Positions 36,180 through 47,364 of a DNA stretch of 64,000 nucleotides are shown here, piece after piece (position 1 is the stretch's first letter; each line of letters starts with the position of its first letter). Made by a program: the position numbers and the translations under genes. Where the stretch lies: the NCBI RefSeq assembly GCF_005239225.2, contig NC_133301.1, forward strand, positions 6,659,157 to 6,723,156. The letters run 5' to 3'. Origin of the DNA: Populus alba (lineage: Eukaryota; Streptophyta; Magnoliopsida; Malpighiales; Salicaceae). The notes under the pieces are model-generated. The model worked only from the letters and a program-made list of their open reading frames with translations. It made no database searches and had not been told where the DNA came from.

Positions 36180-38644
36180 TGGAGATAGCAATGATTCGGG
36201 CTAATGTTGTTGAGGATAGAGAAGCCACCATGGCTAGATTTCTTAATGGGTTTAATCGGGACATTGCTAATGTGGTTGAGCTACAGTACTATGTGGAGCT
36301 AGAGGACATGGTTCACATGGCGACGGAGGTGGAGAGACAACTTAGGAGGGGGCATGCTCGTCCAGCATTTAATTCGGGTTCGTCATCATCTTGGAAGCTG
36401 AATCTAAAGAGAGAGGGCACTGTCCGCCCAAGATCCTTTGGTCCTTCTAGAACTGAACCACCAAAGGCTAAAGTTGATGTCCCTACTGATGCCAAAGGTA
36501 AATCTGAAACTCAACCTAAACGTACTCGTGATGTTAAATGTTTCAGGTGTCAGGGACATGGACATTATGCTTCAGAGTGTCCAAACAAGAGAATCATGAT
36601 GATTAGAGATAATGGTGATGTGGAATCTGAAAGTGACCGTTCTGATTGTGAAGGCATGCCACCATTGGAGGATAGTGATGGGGATGAGTTAGCATTACCG
36701 GTTGAGGAGTCCTTGGTTTTAAGGCGAACACTTCAGGTTCAGGTCAAAGAAGATGATACTAATGAACAAAGGGAGAACATCTTCCATACGTGTTGTTACA
36801 TACAAAGAAAGGTGTGTGGTTTAATTATAGATAGTGGAAGCTGTGTTAATGTTTGCAGTGCCACCCTTGTTAGTAAACTGAATTTGTGTACTGCTAAGCA
36901 TGCTAAACCATATAGATTGCAATGGCTGAATGATAGTGGTGAACTGAAAGTGACTAAACAGGTTGTGGTTCCATTTTCGATTGGGAAATATGTTGATGAA
37001 GTTCTGTGCGACGTGGTACCAATGCAAGCAAGTCACATCTTGTTGGGGAGACCATGGCAATATAATAGGAAGGCAATTCGTGATGGGGTTAAAAATAGGT
37101 ATACCATTGTAAAAGATGGTAAAGCCATCACTCTTGTACCTCTTACACCCAAACAGGTGTATGATGATCAAATAAAGCTAAAAAGTGAGAATGAGGCGAT
37201 GGGGAGAGAAAATCAAGGTGAGGAACAAGGGGAGAGAAGACCATCAGATTCGGCTAGAACCCAAACCACTACAACCCATTCGGCTAGAACCCAAACCACT
37301 ACAACCCATTCGGCTAGAACCCAAACCACTACAACCCATTCGGCCACCCATCCAAACACAAGCAAATATTCGGCCAACACGCCAAACAAATCAAACCATT
37401 CGACCACAACTCAAAAACACCCAAATCTGGCTGAGAGTGGAGGTAAGACAAGAGTGAAGAAAGTCAGCAAGTGTGATGAGAATTGTGTGGAAAAACTAAA
37501 GAAACAACCCAATTTTTATGCTAGAGAGGGTGAGGTCAGATCTGCATTTTTCACTAACAAGCCAATGATCTTACTTGTGTACAAAGAGGCTTACTTTAAT
37601 ACTAATGATCTTGATCATATTGTGCCTAGTGTTGCTATTTCTTTGTTGCAGGGATTTGATGATGTGTTCCCCGACGATACTCCTAGCGGATTACCACCAT
37701 TGAGGGGGATAGAGCATCAGATTGATTTCATACCCGGAGCTTCAATTCCTAACCGACCAGCTTATAGAAGCAATCCCGAGGAGACGAAGGAGCTTCAAAG
37801 GCAAGTTGATGAGCTGATGGAAAAGGGCTACATTCGTGAGAGTATGAGCCCGTGTGCTGTACCCGTGCTACTTGTGCCAAAGAAGGATGGAACATGGAGG
37901 ATGTGTGTTGATTGTCGGGCCATCAACAACATAATGGTAAAATATAGACATCCCATTCCTAGGCTTGATGACATGTTAGATGAGTTACATGGATCCTGTA
38001 TTTTCTCTAAAATTGACTTGAAAAGTGGGTACCATCAAATTAGGATGAAAGAAGGTGATGAGTGGAAAACAGCATTTAAGACTAAGCATGGTTTATATGA
38101 ATGGTTAGTAATGCCGTTTGGACTTACAAATGCACCTAGTACGTTTATGCGTTTAATGAATCATGTGTTGCGTGCATTCATAGGTAAGTTTGTGGTTGTG
38201 TATTTTGATGACATTTTGATATATAGCAAGAACTTAACTGAGCATCTTGATCATTTGCGTAATGTACTTAGTGTGTTGCGTAGTGAGAAATTGTATGCTA
38301 ATCTTAAAAAGTGTGTCTTTTGCATGCAGAAAATTGTGTTTCTTGGCTATGTTGTAACTGCACAGGGTATCGAGATGGATGAGGAGAAAGTTAAGGCCAT
38401 TCGGGATTGGCCTACACCCAAATCGGTAAGTGAGGTAAGGAGTTTTCATGGGTTAGCTAGTTTTTACCGGTGTTTTGTGAAAGATTTCAGTACAATAGCT
38501 GCCCCTTTAAATGAAGTTGTTAAAAACTCAGTTGGGTTTAAATGGGGGGAGGAACAAGAATTGGCATTTGTTCTTTTGAAAGAGAAATTATGTTCTGCAT
38601 CTGTTTTGGGTTTACCTGATTTTACAAAAGCATTTGAAATATAA
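36180..38644 (+). pseudogene. Gypsy family A gag-protease-RT, 5'-truncated and with stop
   Basis: The frame starts inside gag (EIAMIRANVVEDREATMARFL); the gag N-terminus present in the copy at 48560-49263 is missing. A zinc knuckle CFRCQGHGHYASEC is at about 36538-36579 and the protease active site IIDSGS at about 36824. RT blocks follow: [48 protein letters not shown] and the catalytic [11 protein letters not shown] (about 38195). RT ends in an in-frame TAA at 38642-38644 where the minus-strand copy has Glu (FEIECDASG). The linker between protease and RT holds a 30-bp minisatellite. The element could not make an intact polyprotein. Confidence 0.9.
37251..37340 (+). repeat. 30-bp minisatellite x3 in gag-pol linker
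   Basis: Three exact 30-bp units beginning CGGCTAGAACCCAAACCACT encode a repeated SARTQTTTTH. The minus-strand relatives (about 45520-45545 and 47470-47490) have a single unit, so the array expanded in this copy. The reading frame is kept. Confidence 0.9.
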
Positions 38645-39055
38645 TGTGATGCGTCTGGAATAGGAATAGGTGCTGTTTTGATGCAGGATCGGAGACCTAT
38701 TGCGTATTTCAGTGAAAAGTTAAGTGGAGCGACCTTGAACTATCCCACTTACGACAAAGAACTCTATGCTTTGGTAAGAGCACTTGAGACATGGCAACAT
38801 TACTTGTGGCCAAAAGAGTTCGTAATCCATTCGGATCATGAGTCCTTGAAACATCTGAAAGGACAAGGTAAGTTGAATAGGAGGCATGCAAAATGGGTTG
38901 AATTCATTGAAACTTTTCCTTACGTAATCAAGTATAAGCAAGGGAAAGAGAACATCGTAGCTGATGCACTCTCGCGCAGATATGTTCTTTTACACACCAT
39001 GAATACTAGATTGTTAGGTTTTGAATATGTGAAGGAATTGTATGATAATGATTCT

Positions 39056-39074
39056 GTGTGTAAAAGAACATACC
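39056..39074 (-). other. Templated filler at integrase deletion junction
   Basis: GTGTGTAAAAGAACATACC is the reverse complement of sequence about 60 bp upstream (38979-38997, one mismatch). It is identical to the minus-strand element at 43860-43878. It sits exactly between the two ends of the integrase deletion. Confidence 0.8.
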
Positions 39075-39605
39075 TTTTACGTGCTGTAATTCAAAAGAAT
39101 TTGAAAAGTTGGGAAGAATGTTTACCTTTTGTTGAGTTTACTTATAATAGAACTGTGCATTCAACTACTACTTTTTCTCCTTTTGAAATTGTTTATGGTT
39201 TTAATCCACTAACTCCTATGGACTTAATTCCTTTACCTTTTGAAGAAAGGGTAAGTTTAGATGGTGAAAAGAAGGCAAAGATGGTGAGAGAACTCCATGA
39301 GGGTGTTCGACTACAAATAGAGAAAAAGAACAGACTTTACGCTTCTAAAGCAAATAAAGGACGTAAACTGTTTGTTTTCCAACCCGGTGATTGGGTATGG
39401 GTGCACATGCGTAAGGAACGATTTCCTAACCAAAGGAAATCAAAATTACAGCCTTGAGGTGATGGTCCTTTTGAGGTTTTAGAGAGAATCAATGACAACG
39501 CATACAAAATTGACCTTCCAGGTGAGTATAGTGTTAGTGCTACCTTTAATGTTGCTGATCTTACTTTGTTTGACATGGATTTTGATTCGAGGTCGAATCC
39601 TTTCG

Positions 39606-39618
39606 AGGAGAGAGGGGA
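39606..39618 (+). promoter_or_regulatory. Polypurine tract, family A
   Basis: AGGAGAGAGGGGA touches the 3' LTR start (TGATGCGG) and would prime plus-strand DNA synthesis. Confidence 0.88.
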
Positions 39619-40329
39619 TGATGCGGACCAGCCCAGAAACACCAGCAAGGACCCATTACATGTTCCAAATGGACCAATGACTCGGTTCAAGACAAAGACA
39701 TTGAAAGACGCATTGAATGCATTGGTTTTGAAGGTTTCCACCAAGTCAGAATTGCAAGGTCCATTGGAGTATCAAGAGGAGATCCTAGTACATCTTATCC
39801 ATGTGCAAGAGGGGTCCAATACAACCTTATTTGGGCCATGAGATAAGGGCTTTATTTTATTTTGTTAGTACAGCCCAAGGCTTGTTTGGGCTTAATTCAT
39901 ACTTTGTTTTAAGCTAGGATCCAAGGCTTGTTTGGATTAAGTTATGGGCTTTTCATTTTAGGGTTTTGGGCCAGTTTTGAGTGCACCTCATATAAGTCCA
40001 CATAAAGGGTCCATTAGGGTTAACTTTTCAAGAACTATTTAAACTCATGTAGGCCAAAATTTTGGCAGCTTTGATGATTATTATTCTGAATTTTTCAGTT
40101 TTAACGTGTGAGAGTGATTCTTGCATTCTTCAGTTCTTGAAAGAACTGAATCTGACTTATCGAAGATTAACTGGCTTCGTGGCGTCATTCTACTCATTCC
40201 AATAGTGTTGGCGCCTTGGGGCAGGTTTCCATTGTGTCGCACTCATATCAGACCTATTTCGGCTTTCTGGGATCAGATCTCAATCTTGATTGTGGGTTGC
40301 GTGACCATGTGATCACGAGGTTCGCATCA
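39619..40329 (+). repeat. 3' LTR, gypsy family A
   Basis: 711 bp, TGATGCGGACC to GGTTCGCATCA, partner of the LTR at 4448-5159. The first ~220 bp encode the end of pol. It is directly followed by an inverted piece of the same LTR rather than by a recognisable target duplication. Confidence 0.9.
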
Positions 40330-40592
40330 CCTTGGGCTGTAGCTAACAAAATAAAATAAAGCCCTTATCTCATGGCCCAAATAAGGTTGTATTGGACCCC
40401 TCTTGCACATGGATAAGATGTACTAGGATCTCCTCTTGATACTCCAATGGACCTTGCAATTCTGACTTGGTGGAAACCTTCAAAACCAATGCATTCAATG
40501 CGTCTTTCAATGTCTTTGTCTTGGACCGAGTCATTGGTCCATTTGGAACATGTAATGGGTCCTTGCTGGTGTTTCTGGGCTGGTCCGCATCA
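40330..40592 (-). repeat. Family A LTR fragment (U3 end), inverted
   Basis: Reverse complement of about the first 263 bp of the family A LTR, ending GGTCCGCATCA at 40592. R and U5 are absent. It is the truncated 3' LTR of the minus-strand element. Confidence 0.88.
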
Positions 40593-41134
40593 TCCCCTCT
40601 CTCCTCGAAAGGATTCGACCTCGAATCAAAATCCATGTCAAACAAAGTAAGATCAGCAACATTAAAGGTAGCACTAACACTATACTCACCTGGAAGGTCA
40701 ATTTTGTATGCGTTGTCATTGATTCTCTCTAAAACCTCAAAAGGACCATCACCTCAAGGCTGTAATTTTGATTTCCTTTGGTTAGGAAATCGTTCCTTAC
40801 GCATGTGCACCCATACCCAATCACCGGGTTGGAAAACAACCAGTTTACGACCCTTATTTGCTTTAGAAGTGTAAAGTCTGTTCTTTTTCTCTATTTATAG
40901 TCGAACTCCCTCATGGAGTTCTCTCACCATCTTTGCCTTCTTTTCACCATCTAAACTTACCCTTTCTTCAAAAGGTAAAGGAATTAAGTCCATAGGAGTT
41001 AGTGGATTAAAACCATAAACAATTTCAAAAGGAGAAAAAGTAGTAGTTGAATGCACAGTTCTATTATAAGCAAACTCAACAAAAGGCAAACATTCTTCCC
41101 AACTTTTCAAATTCTTTTGAATTACAGCACGTAA
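40370..41134 (-). pseudogene. Family A integrase C-terminus and polypurine tract (3' end of minus-strand element)
   Basis: Mirror copy of 39079-39841. [13 protein letters not shown] starts at about 41128, followed by the [23 protein letters not shown] region, a stop at the same LQP/GDG position as in the plus-strand copy, the polypurine tract complement at 40593-40605, and the LTR-encoded tail ending at 40370. A further stop lies near 40895. It was separated from the rest of pol (43136 onward) by the family B insertion. Confidence 0.85.
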
Positions 41135-42148
41135 TGATACGATCCAGGCAAGGTCAAATTCAAATTTTGACATAAAATGCGCAACTATCCAGTTTTACGG
41201 AAATAGTCATAATTCTCAATTCTACCGTTGGATCGGGCTAAAATTTTACGTGGAGGCTCCTGACATGTTTTCATACCTTGGGTTAAAATATCATATCAAT
41301 TGGAGTTCGGCAAGGCATCCAAACACGGGTCAACAGAGGCTGTACGGGTTTTGTTATTTACTTCCTTTTGACTTGTGGACTTCCTATTTGGCTAGGATTC
41401 TTTTCCTAAACGGATGTGGCAGCTTATTTTGGGAATCTCCTAATTCTACAAAGACCTTTAATGCGCTGCAACATAGTTTCCAAGTGTGGTAAGGATTCAT
41501 AAATGTTTCAGAATCCTTTTCTTACAAAGATTCCTTATTCATCCTAGCTACAAAAAGGAAAGAAGATTTCAAAACTAATTCTACCTTCAGATTTGATTCT
41601 CCTAGCTTATATAGGACTTCTAAAGGGCTACAAATCTGACCCTATCATATTTAGAATATTAAATTCGGATTTATTTATTTTATTGTTATTTTCTTCCTAG
41701 TTTAGGGTTTATTTATATTATTTGGGTTTAATTGTAAGTGGGCATCCTATAAGTCCACATAAGGGGTCCATTAGGGTTTATTTAGGTCTAGAGTCAGTAT
41801 AAATAAAGGCATAACCAGACATGTAAGTTAGACAATTCAGATTAATAAAACTTCTTGTTTGCCGCACTTTGTGTGTGTGTGTGTTGGTGAGATAATCTCC
41901 CTTCCATGGTTCTTTAAAGAACTGAAAACGACTTATCGAAGAACAACTGTCTTCGTGGCGTCATCCTTATACTTCTCGTTCGCGAATCAATATTCGTTGG
42001 GTGGGGGTCTCCGTTTTCAATAGTGTTGGTGCCTAGGTACAAGTTATCTTTGTGTCACACTCCTATCAAACCTGATTTACTTGGCTTTCCGGGAATTGGT
42101 GTCTTTGCATGTGGGTTGTGTGACCACGTGATCACGAGGTTCGCATCA
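41135..42148 (+). repeat. Complete LTR, family B
   Basis: 1014 bp from TGATACGATCC to GGTTCGCATCA, followed by a PBS. A TATA box (TATAAATAA, 41798-41806) and an AATAAA at 41844-41849 mark a plausible U3/R promoter and poly(A) signal. A GT microsatellite lies at about 41868-41884. It interrupts the pol of the minus-strand family A element. Its U3 start resembles the array LTR and the fold-back elements at 59670 and 61029. Confidence 0.88.
41798..41806 (+). promoter_or_regulatory. TATA box in family B LTR
   Basis: TATAAATAA, about 40 bp upstream of a poly(A) signal motif, in the normal position for a retroelement promoter. Confidence 0.6.
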
Positions 42149-42150
42149 TT

Positions 42151-42162
42151 TGGTATCAGAGC
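42151..42162 (+). promoter_or_regulatory. Primer-binding site, family B (tRNA-iMet type)
   Basis: TGGTATCAGAGC two bases after the LTR end, the same primer type as family A. Confidence 0.9.
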
Positions 42163-42954
42163 TTGGCTCCATTAATCAGGTTATATCCTTCTGAAATTTT
42201 TCGTTCATGTTGTTTCCGCAAATATTCCTTAGTGTCATATTTCTTCTTCTCCTTGATTTTTCAGCATATAAAAAAAAAATTAGTTATTTTGTTTTGTTAC
42301 AGTCCAAAATATATCAGTTGAAAAAAAAATACAAAAAAAGAAAAAAAAATCGTTAAAAAAGATGTTTATTGGTTTCTGCCGTAGAAAACTTAACAAGGGC
42401 AAATTGGACCAAATCAACTCGGAATTAGCTCAAATTTGATTCTGTTATTACTGGGACCCTAATCGCACCACATATTGATTTTGGGGTCAATTGGATATCG
42501 TTTTCTTTGGGTTTCAAATTCGGGTCTAATTAGGTCTCATTCATAACGTTTTTGCGTCAGTCTATCAAACCTTATCGTAAATTGCTCAAATTTTATATTC
42601 TGTCTATTTGGGTTGGTAGAGCACTATATCTGAAATTTTAGTTCAATTGGACATCATTGACCTTAGGTTCCAGATCCGGACTTAACGCGTTGTAAACGAG
42701 TCTGTTTTGCGTCAACTTTTGAAATTTTCTTTCTTTCTATTTTTTTTCATTTCTTGCAGTTTATTTCTTTCATATCCAACATATCTGGGTGTTTTTTTCA
42801 TCATATTTTTCATATTTCGTTCCTATTGTTATTCGAGTCTTCAGTTTCGTTTGTATTTCGGATAGATTCGCTTGCTACTCGCGAGACAATCATCTCAGTT
42901 TCGTTTTTGCTTGTTTTCTGGTTTTTATTGCTTCTTGAGTCATATATATATATT
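42163..42954 (+). mobile_element. Family B leader, truncated
   Basis: T-rich non-coding leader after the PBS. No gag follows; at 42955 it joins an internal piece of the family B LTR through an AT dinucleotide run (CATATATATATTT). Confidence 0.7.
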
Positions 42955-43135
42955 TGGACTTCCTATTTGGCTAGGATTCTTTTCCTAAACGGATGTGGCA
43001 GCTTATTTTGGGAATCTCCTAATTCTACAAAGACCTTTAATGGGCTGCAACATAGTTTCCAAGTGTGGTAAGGATTCATAAATGTTTCAGAATCCTTTTC
43101 TTACAAGGATTCGTTATTCATCCTAGCTACAAAAA
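42955..43135 (+). repeat. Internal piece of family B LTR
   Basis: Nearly identical to 41376-41556 (a few substitutions, no net indel), so it is likely the remnant of this element's 3' LTR after deletion of its coding region. It ends at CTACAAAAA and joins the interrupted pol. Confidence 0.85.
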
Positions 43136-45277
43136 TAAAAGTTGGGATAATGTTCTATTCACTACCTCAGTTTGTCCATCTGTTTGAGGATGGCATGTTG
43201 TCGAAAATAAAAGTTTAGTTCCCAACTTTCCCCATAAGGTCTTCCAAAAGTAACTAAGGAACTTAACATCACGATCTGACACTATACTCTTAGGAATGCC
43301 ATGCAAACGTACAATCTCTCTAAAGAACAAGTCTGCGATATGAGATGCATCATCTGTTTTATGGCATGCAATGAAATGAGCCATTTTAGAAAACCTATCT
43401 ACCACAACAAAGATAGAGTCTCTACCTTTCTTTGACCTAGGTAAACCTAAAACAAAGTCCATAGAGATATCTACCCAAGGTTCAGTAGGCACAGGTAGTG
43501 GTGTATATAGTCCATGCGGTTGTACTCTAGATTTTGCCTTTCTACAAGCAATGCACTGTTCACAAATTCGTTGCACATCTCTTTTCATCTTTGACCAATA
43601 GAAATGCTCATGCAATACATCCAAGGTTTTCGCAACCCCAAAGTGACCCATTAAACCACCCCTATGTGCTTCACGAACAAGCAATTCATGCAAAGAACTA
43701 GTAGGAACACACAATCTATTCTCTTTGAATAAATAACCATCCATCAAATAAAACTTACCGAAAGCCGAATGTCCACATGCATTATAAATCTCAGCAAAGT
43801 CAGAGTCATTATCATACAATTCCTTCACATATTCAAAACCTAACAATCTAGTATTCATGGTGTGTAAAAGAACATACCTGCGCAAGAGTGCATCAGCTAC
43901 GATGTTCTCTTTCCCTTGCTTATACTTGATTACGTAAGGAAAAGTTTCAATGAATTCATTTGCATGCCTCCTATTCAACTTACCTTGTCCTTTCAAATGT
44001 TTCAAGGACTCATGATCCGAATGGATTACGAACTCTTTTGGCCACAAGTAATGCTGCCATGTCTCAAGTGCTCTTACCAAAGCATAGAGTTCTTTGTCGT
44101 AAGTGGGATAGTTCAAGGTCGCTCCACTTAACTTCTCACTGAAATACGCAATAGGTCTCCGATCCTGCATCAAAACAGCACCTATTCCTATTCCAGACGC
44201 ATCACATTCTATTTCAAATGCTTTTGTAAAGTCAGGTAAAGCCAAAACAGGTGCAGAACATAATTTCTCTTTCAAAAGAACAAATGCCAATTCTTGTTCC
44301 TCCCCCCATTTAAACCCAACTGAGTTTTTAACAACTTCATTTAAAGGGGCAGCTATTGTACTGAAATCTTTCACAAAACACCGGTAAAAACTAGCTAACC
44401 CATGAAAACTCCTTACCTCACTTACCGATTTGGGTGTAGGCCAATCTCGAATGGCCTTAACTTTCTCCTCATCCATCTCGATACCCTGTGCAGTTACAAC
44501 ATAGCCAAGAAACATAATTTTCTCCATGCAAAAGACACACTTTTTAAGATTAGCATACAATTTCTCACTACGCAACACACTAAGTACATTACGCAAATGA
44601 TCAAGATGCTCAGTTAAGTTCTTGCTATATATCAAAATGTCATCAAAATACACAACCACAAACTTACCTATGAATGCACGCAACACATGATTCATTAAAC
44701 GCATAAACGTACTAGGTGCATTTGTAAGTCCAAACGGCATTACTAACCATTCATACAAACCATGCTTAGTCTTAAATGTTGTTTTCCACTCATCACCTTC
44801 TTTCATCCTAATTTGATGGTACCCACTTTTCAAGTCAATTTTAGAGAAAATACAGGATCCATGTAACTCATCTAACATGTCATCAAGCCTAGGAATGGGA
44901 TGTTTATATTTTACTGTTATGTTGTTGATGGCCCGACAATCAACACACATCCTCCATGTTCCATCCTTCTTTGGCACAAGTAGCACGGGTACAGCACACC
45001 GGCTCATACTCTCACGAATGTAGCCCTTTTCCATCAGCTCATCAACTTGCCTTTAAAGCTCCTTCGTCTCCTCGGGATTGCTTCTATAAGCTGGTCGGTT
45101 AGGAATTGAAGCTCCGGGTACGAAATCAATCTGATGCTCTATCCCCCTCAATGGTGGTAATCCGCTAGGAGTATCGTCGGGGAACACATCATCAAATCCC
45201 TGCAACAAAGAAATAGCAACACTAGGCACAATATGAATCAAGATCATTAGTATTAAAGTAAGCCTCTTTGTACACAA
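43136..45277 (-). pseudogene. Gypsy family A RT, RNase H and integrase
   Basis: Best preserved pol of the window. The main open stretch (up to 45034) has RT ([24 protein letters not shown]), RNase H ([20 protein letters not shown]), and the integrase HHCC finger ([23 protein letters not shown]). The integrase core follows ([31 protein letters not shown]). A CAA-to-TAA stop at 45051-45053 separates it from the upstream part, which also carries frameshifts near 45270. It is cut at QLL by the family B insertion; the missing C-terminus is at 40370-41134. It would supply all enzymes for family A if intact. Confidence 0.9.
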
Positions 45278-46864
45278 GTAAGATCATTGGCTTGTTTAGT
45301 GAAAAATGCAGATCTGACCTCACCCTCTCTAGCATAAAAATTGGGTTGTTTCTTTAGTTTTTCCACACAATTCTCATCACACTTGCTGACTTTCTTCACT
45401 CCTCTTGTCTTACTCCACTCTCGGCCAGATTTGGGTGTTTTTGAGTTGTGGTCCAATGGTTTGATTTGTTTGGGGTGTTGGCCGAATATTTGCTTGTGTT
45501 TGGATGGGTGGCCGAATGGGTTGTAGTGGTTTGGGTTCTAGCCGAATCTGATGGTCTTCTCTCCCCTTGTTCCTCACCTTTGATTTTCTCTCCCCATCGC
45601 CTCATGCTCACTTTTTAGCTTTTATTTGATCATCACACACCTGTTTGGTGTAAGAGGTACAAGAGTGATGGTTTTACCATCTTTTACAATGGTATACCTA
45701 TTTTTAACCCCATCACGAATTGCCTTCCTATCATATTGCCATGGTCTCCCCAACAAGATGTGACTTGCTTGCATTGGTACCACGTCGCACAGAACTTCAT
45801 CAACATATTTCCCAATCGAAAATGGAACCACAACCTGTTTAGTCACTTTCATTTCACCACTATCATTCAGCCATTGCAATCTATATGGTTTAGCATGCTT
45901 AGCAGTACACAAATTCAGTTTACTAACAAGGGTGGCACTGCAAACATTAACACAGCTTCCACTATCTATAATTAAACCACACACCTTTCTTTGTACGTAA
46001 CAACACGTATGGAAGATGTTCTCCCTTTGTTCATTAGTATCATCTTCTTTGACCTGAACCTGAAGTGTTCGCCTTAAAACCAAGGACTCCTCAACCGGTA
46101 ATGCTAACTCATCCCCATCACTATCCTCCAATGGTGGCATGCCTTCACAATCAGAACGGTCACTTTCAGATTCCACATCACCATTATCTCTAATCATCAT
46201 GATTCTCTTGTTTGGACACTCTGAAGCATAATGTCCATGTCCCTGACACCTGAAACATTTAACATCACGAGTACGTTTAGGTTGAGTTTCAGATTTACCT
46301 TTGGCATCAGTAGGGACATCAACTTTAGCCTTTGGTGGTTCAGTTCTAGAAGGACCAAAGGATCTTGGCCGGACAATGCCCTCTCTCTTTAGATTCGGCT
46401 TCCAAGATGATGACGAACCCGAATTAAACGCTGGCCGAGCATGCCCCCTCCTAAGTTGTCTCTCCACCTTCGTCGCCATGTGAACCATGTCCTCTAGCTC
46501 CACATAGTGCTGTAGCTCAACCACATTAGCAATGTACCGATTCAACCCATTAAGAAATCTAGCCATGGTGGCTTCTCTATCCTCAACAACATTAGCCCGA
46601 ATCATTGCTATCTCCATCTCTTTGTGATATTCATCTACTGTCTTATAACCTTGATTCAGACCTGGAGCTTCATATATAAGTCTCTATAATAGTGGTTTTG
46701 GCACAAATCGTCTCCTCATTAAGACTTTCATCTCCCCCAAGTCTGAATAGGTCGCTCGCATTCCTCCTCCTACTGATCACAATCTGATCCCACCAAATCA
46801 ACGGCATACTCCGTAAACTCAATTATCACCAATTTCACCTTTTTTTGTTCAGAATAGCTATGGC
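45278..46864 (-). pseudogene. Family A gag-protease, second copy beside gap
   Basis: Contains part of gag (MEIAMIRANVVEDREATMARFL, 46617 downward), zinc knuckle CFRCQGHGHYASEC, protease motif IIDSGS and the linker with one 30-bp unit. About 1.44 kb (45423-46864) repeats 47365-48801. Single-base indels increase toward the gap. It is probably a duplicated contig end rather than a biological duplication. Confidence 0.75.
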
Positions 46865-47364
46865 NNNNNNNNNNNNNNNNNNNNNNNNNNNNNNNNNNNN
46901 NNNNNNNNNNNNNNNNNNNNNNNNNNNNNNNNNNNNNNNNNNNNNNNNNNNNNNNNNNNNNNNNNNNNNNNNNNNNNNNNNNNNNNNNNNNNNNNNNNNN
47001 NNNNNNNNNNNNNNNNNNNNNNNNNNNNNNNNNNNNNNNNNNNNNNNNNNNNNNNNNNNNNNNNNNNNNNNNNNNNNNNNNNNNNNNNNNNNNNNNNNNN
47101 NNNNNNNNNNNNNNNNNNNNNNNNNNNNNNNNNNNNNNNNNNNNNNNNNNNNNNNNNNNNNNNNNNNNNNNNNNNNNNNNNNNNNNNNNNNNNNNNNNNN
47201 NNNNNNNNNNNNNNNNNNNNNNNNNNNNNNNNNNNNNNNNNNNNNNNNNNNNNNNNNNNNNNNNNNNNNNNNNNNNNNNNNNNNNNNNNNNNNNNNNNNN
47301 NNNNNNNNNNNNNNNNNNNNNNNNNNNNNNNNNNNNNNNNNNNNNNNNNNNNNNNNNNNNNNNN
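46865..47364. other. Assembly gap (500 N)
   Basis: Exactly 500 N, the same size as the other gap, so probably a placeholder. Confidence 0.95.

Larger units (their letters stand above)
38645..39841 (+). pseudogene. Gypsy family A RNase H and integrase C-terminus, core deleted
   Basis: RNase H ([49 protein letters not shown]) is followed after YDNDS by a 19-bp filler and then directly by the integrase C-terminal region ([20 protein letters not shown]). The HHCC finger and DD-E core present in the minus-strand copy are absent. A TGA at 39455-39457 (LQP, then GDGPFEV) is a further stop. The last stretch (39566-39841) runs through the polypurine tract ~220 nt into the 3' LTR, giving the pol C-terminus with NPFEERGDD and GPMTR(F/S)KTKTLK motifs. 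Confidence 0.87.

Noticed and set aside
37213..37407. Repetitive minus-strand frame opposite the minisatellite
   Set aside because: Shadow of the SARTQTTTTH repeat on the coding strand.
4443..40334. Single plus-strand gypsy element with matching flanks from 4448 to 40329
   Set aside because: The LTR pair could belong to one element, but the five-base flanks (AAACC and CCTTG) do not match and the gag N-terminus is missing, so the pairing stays unproven.
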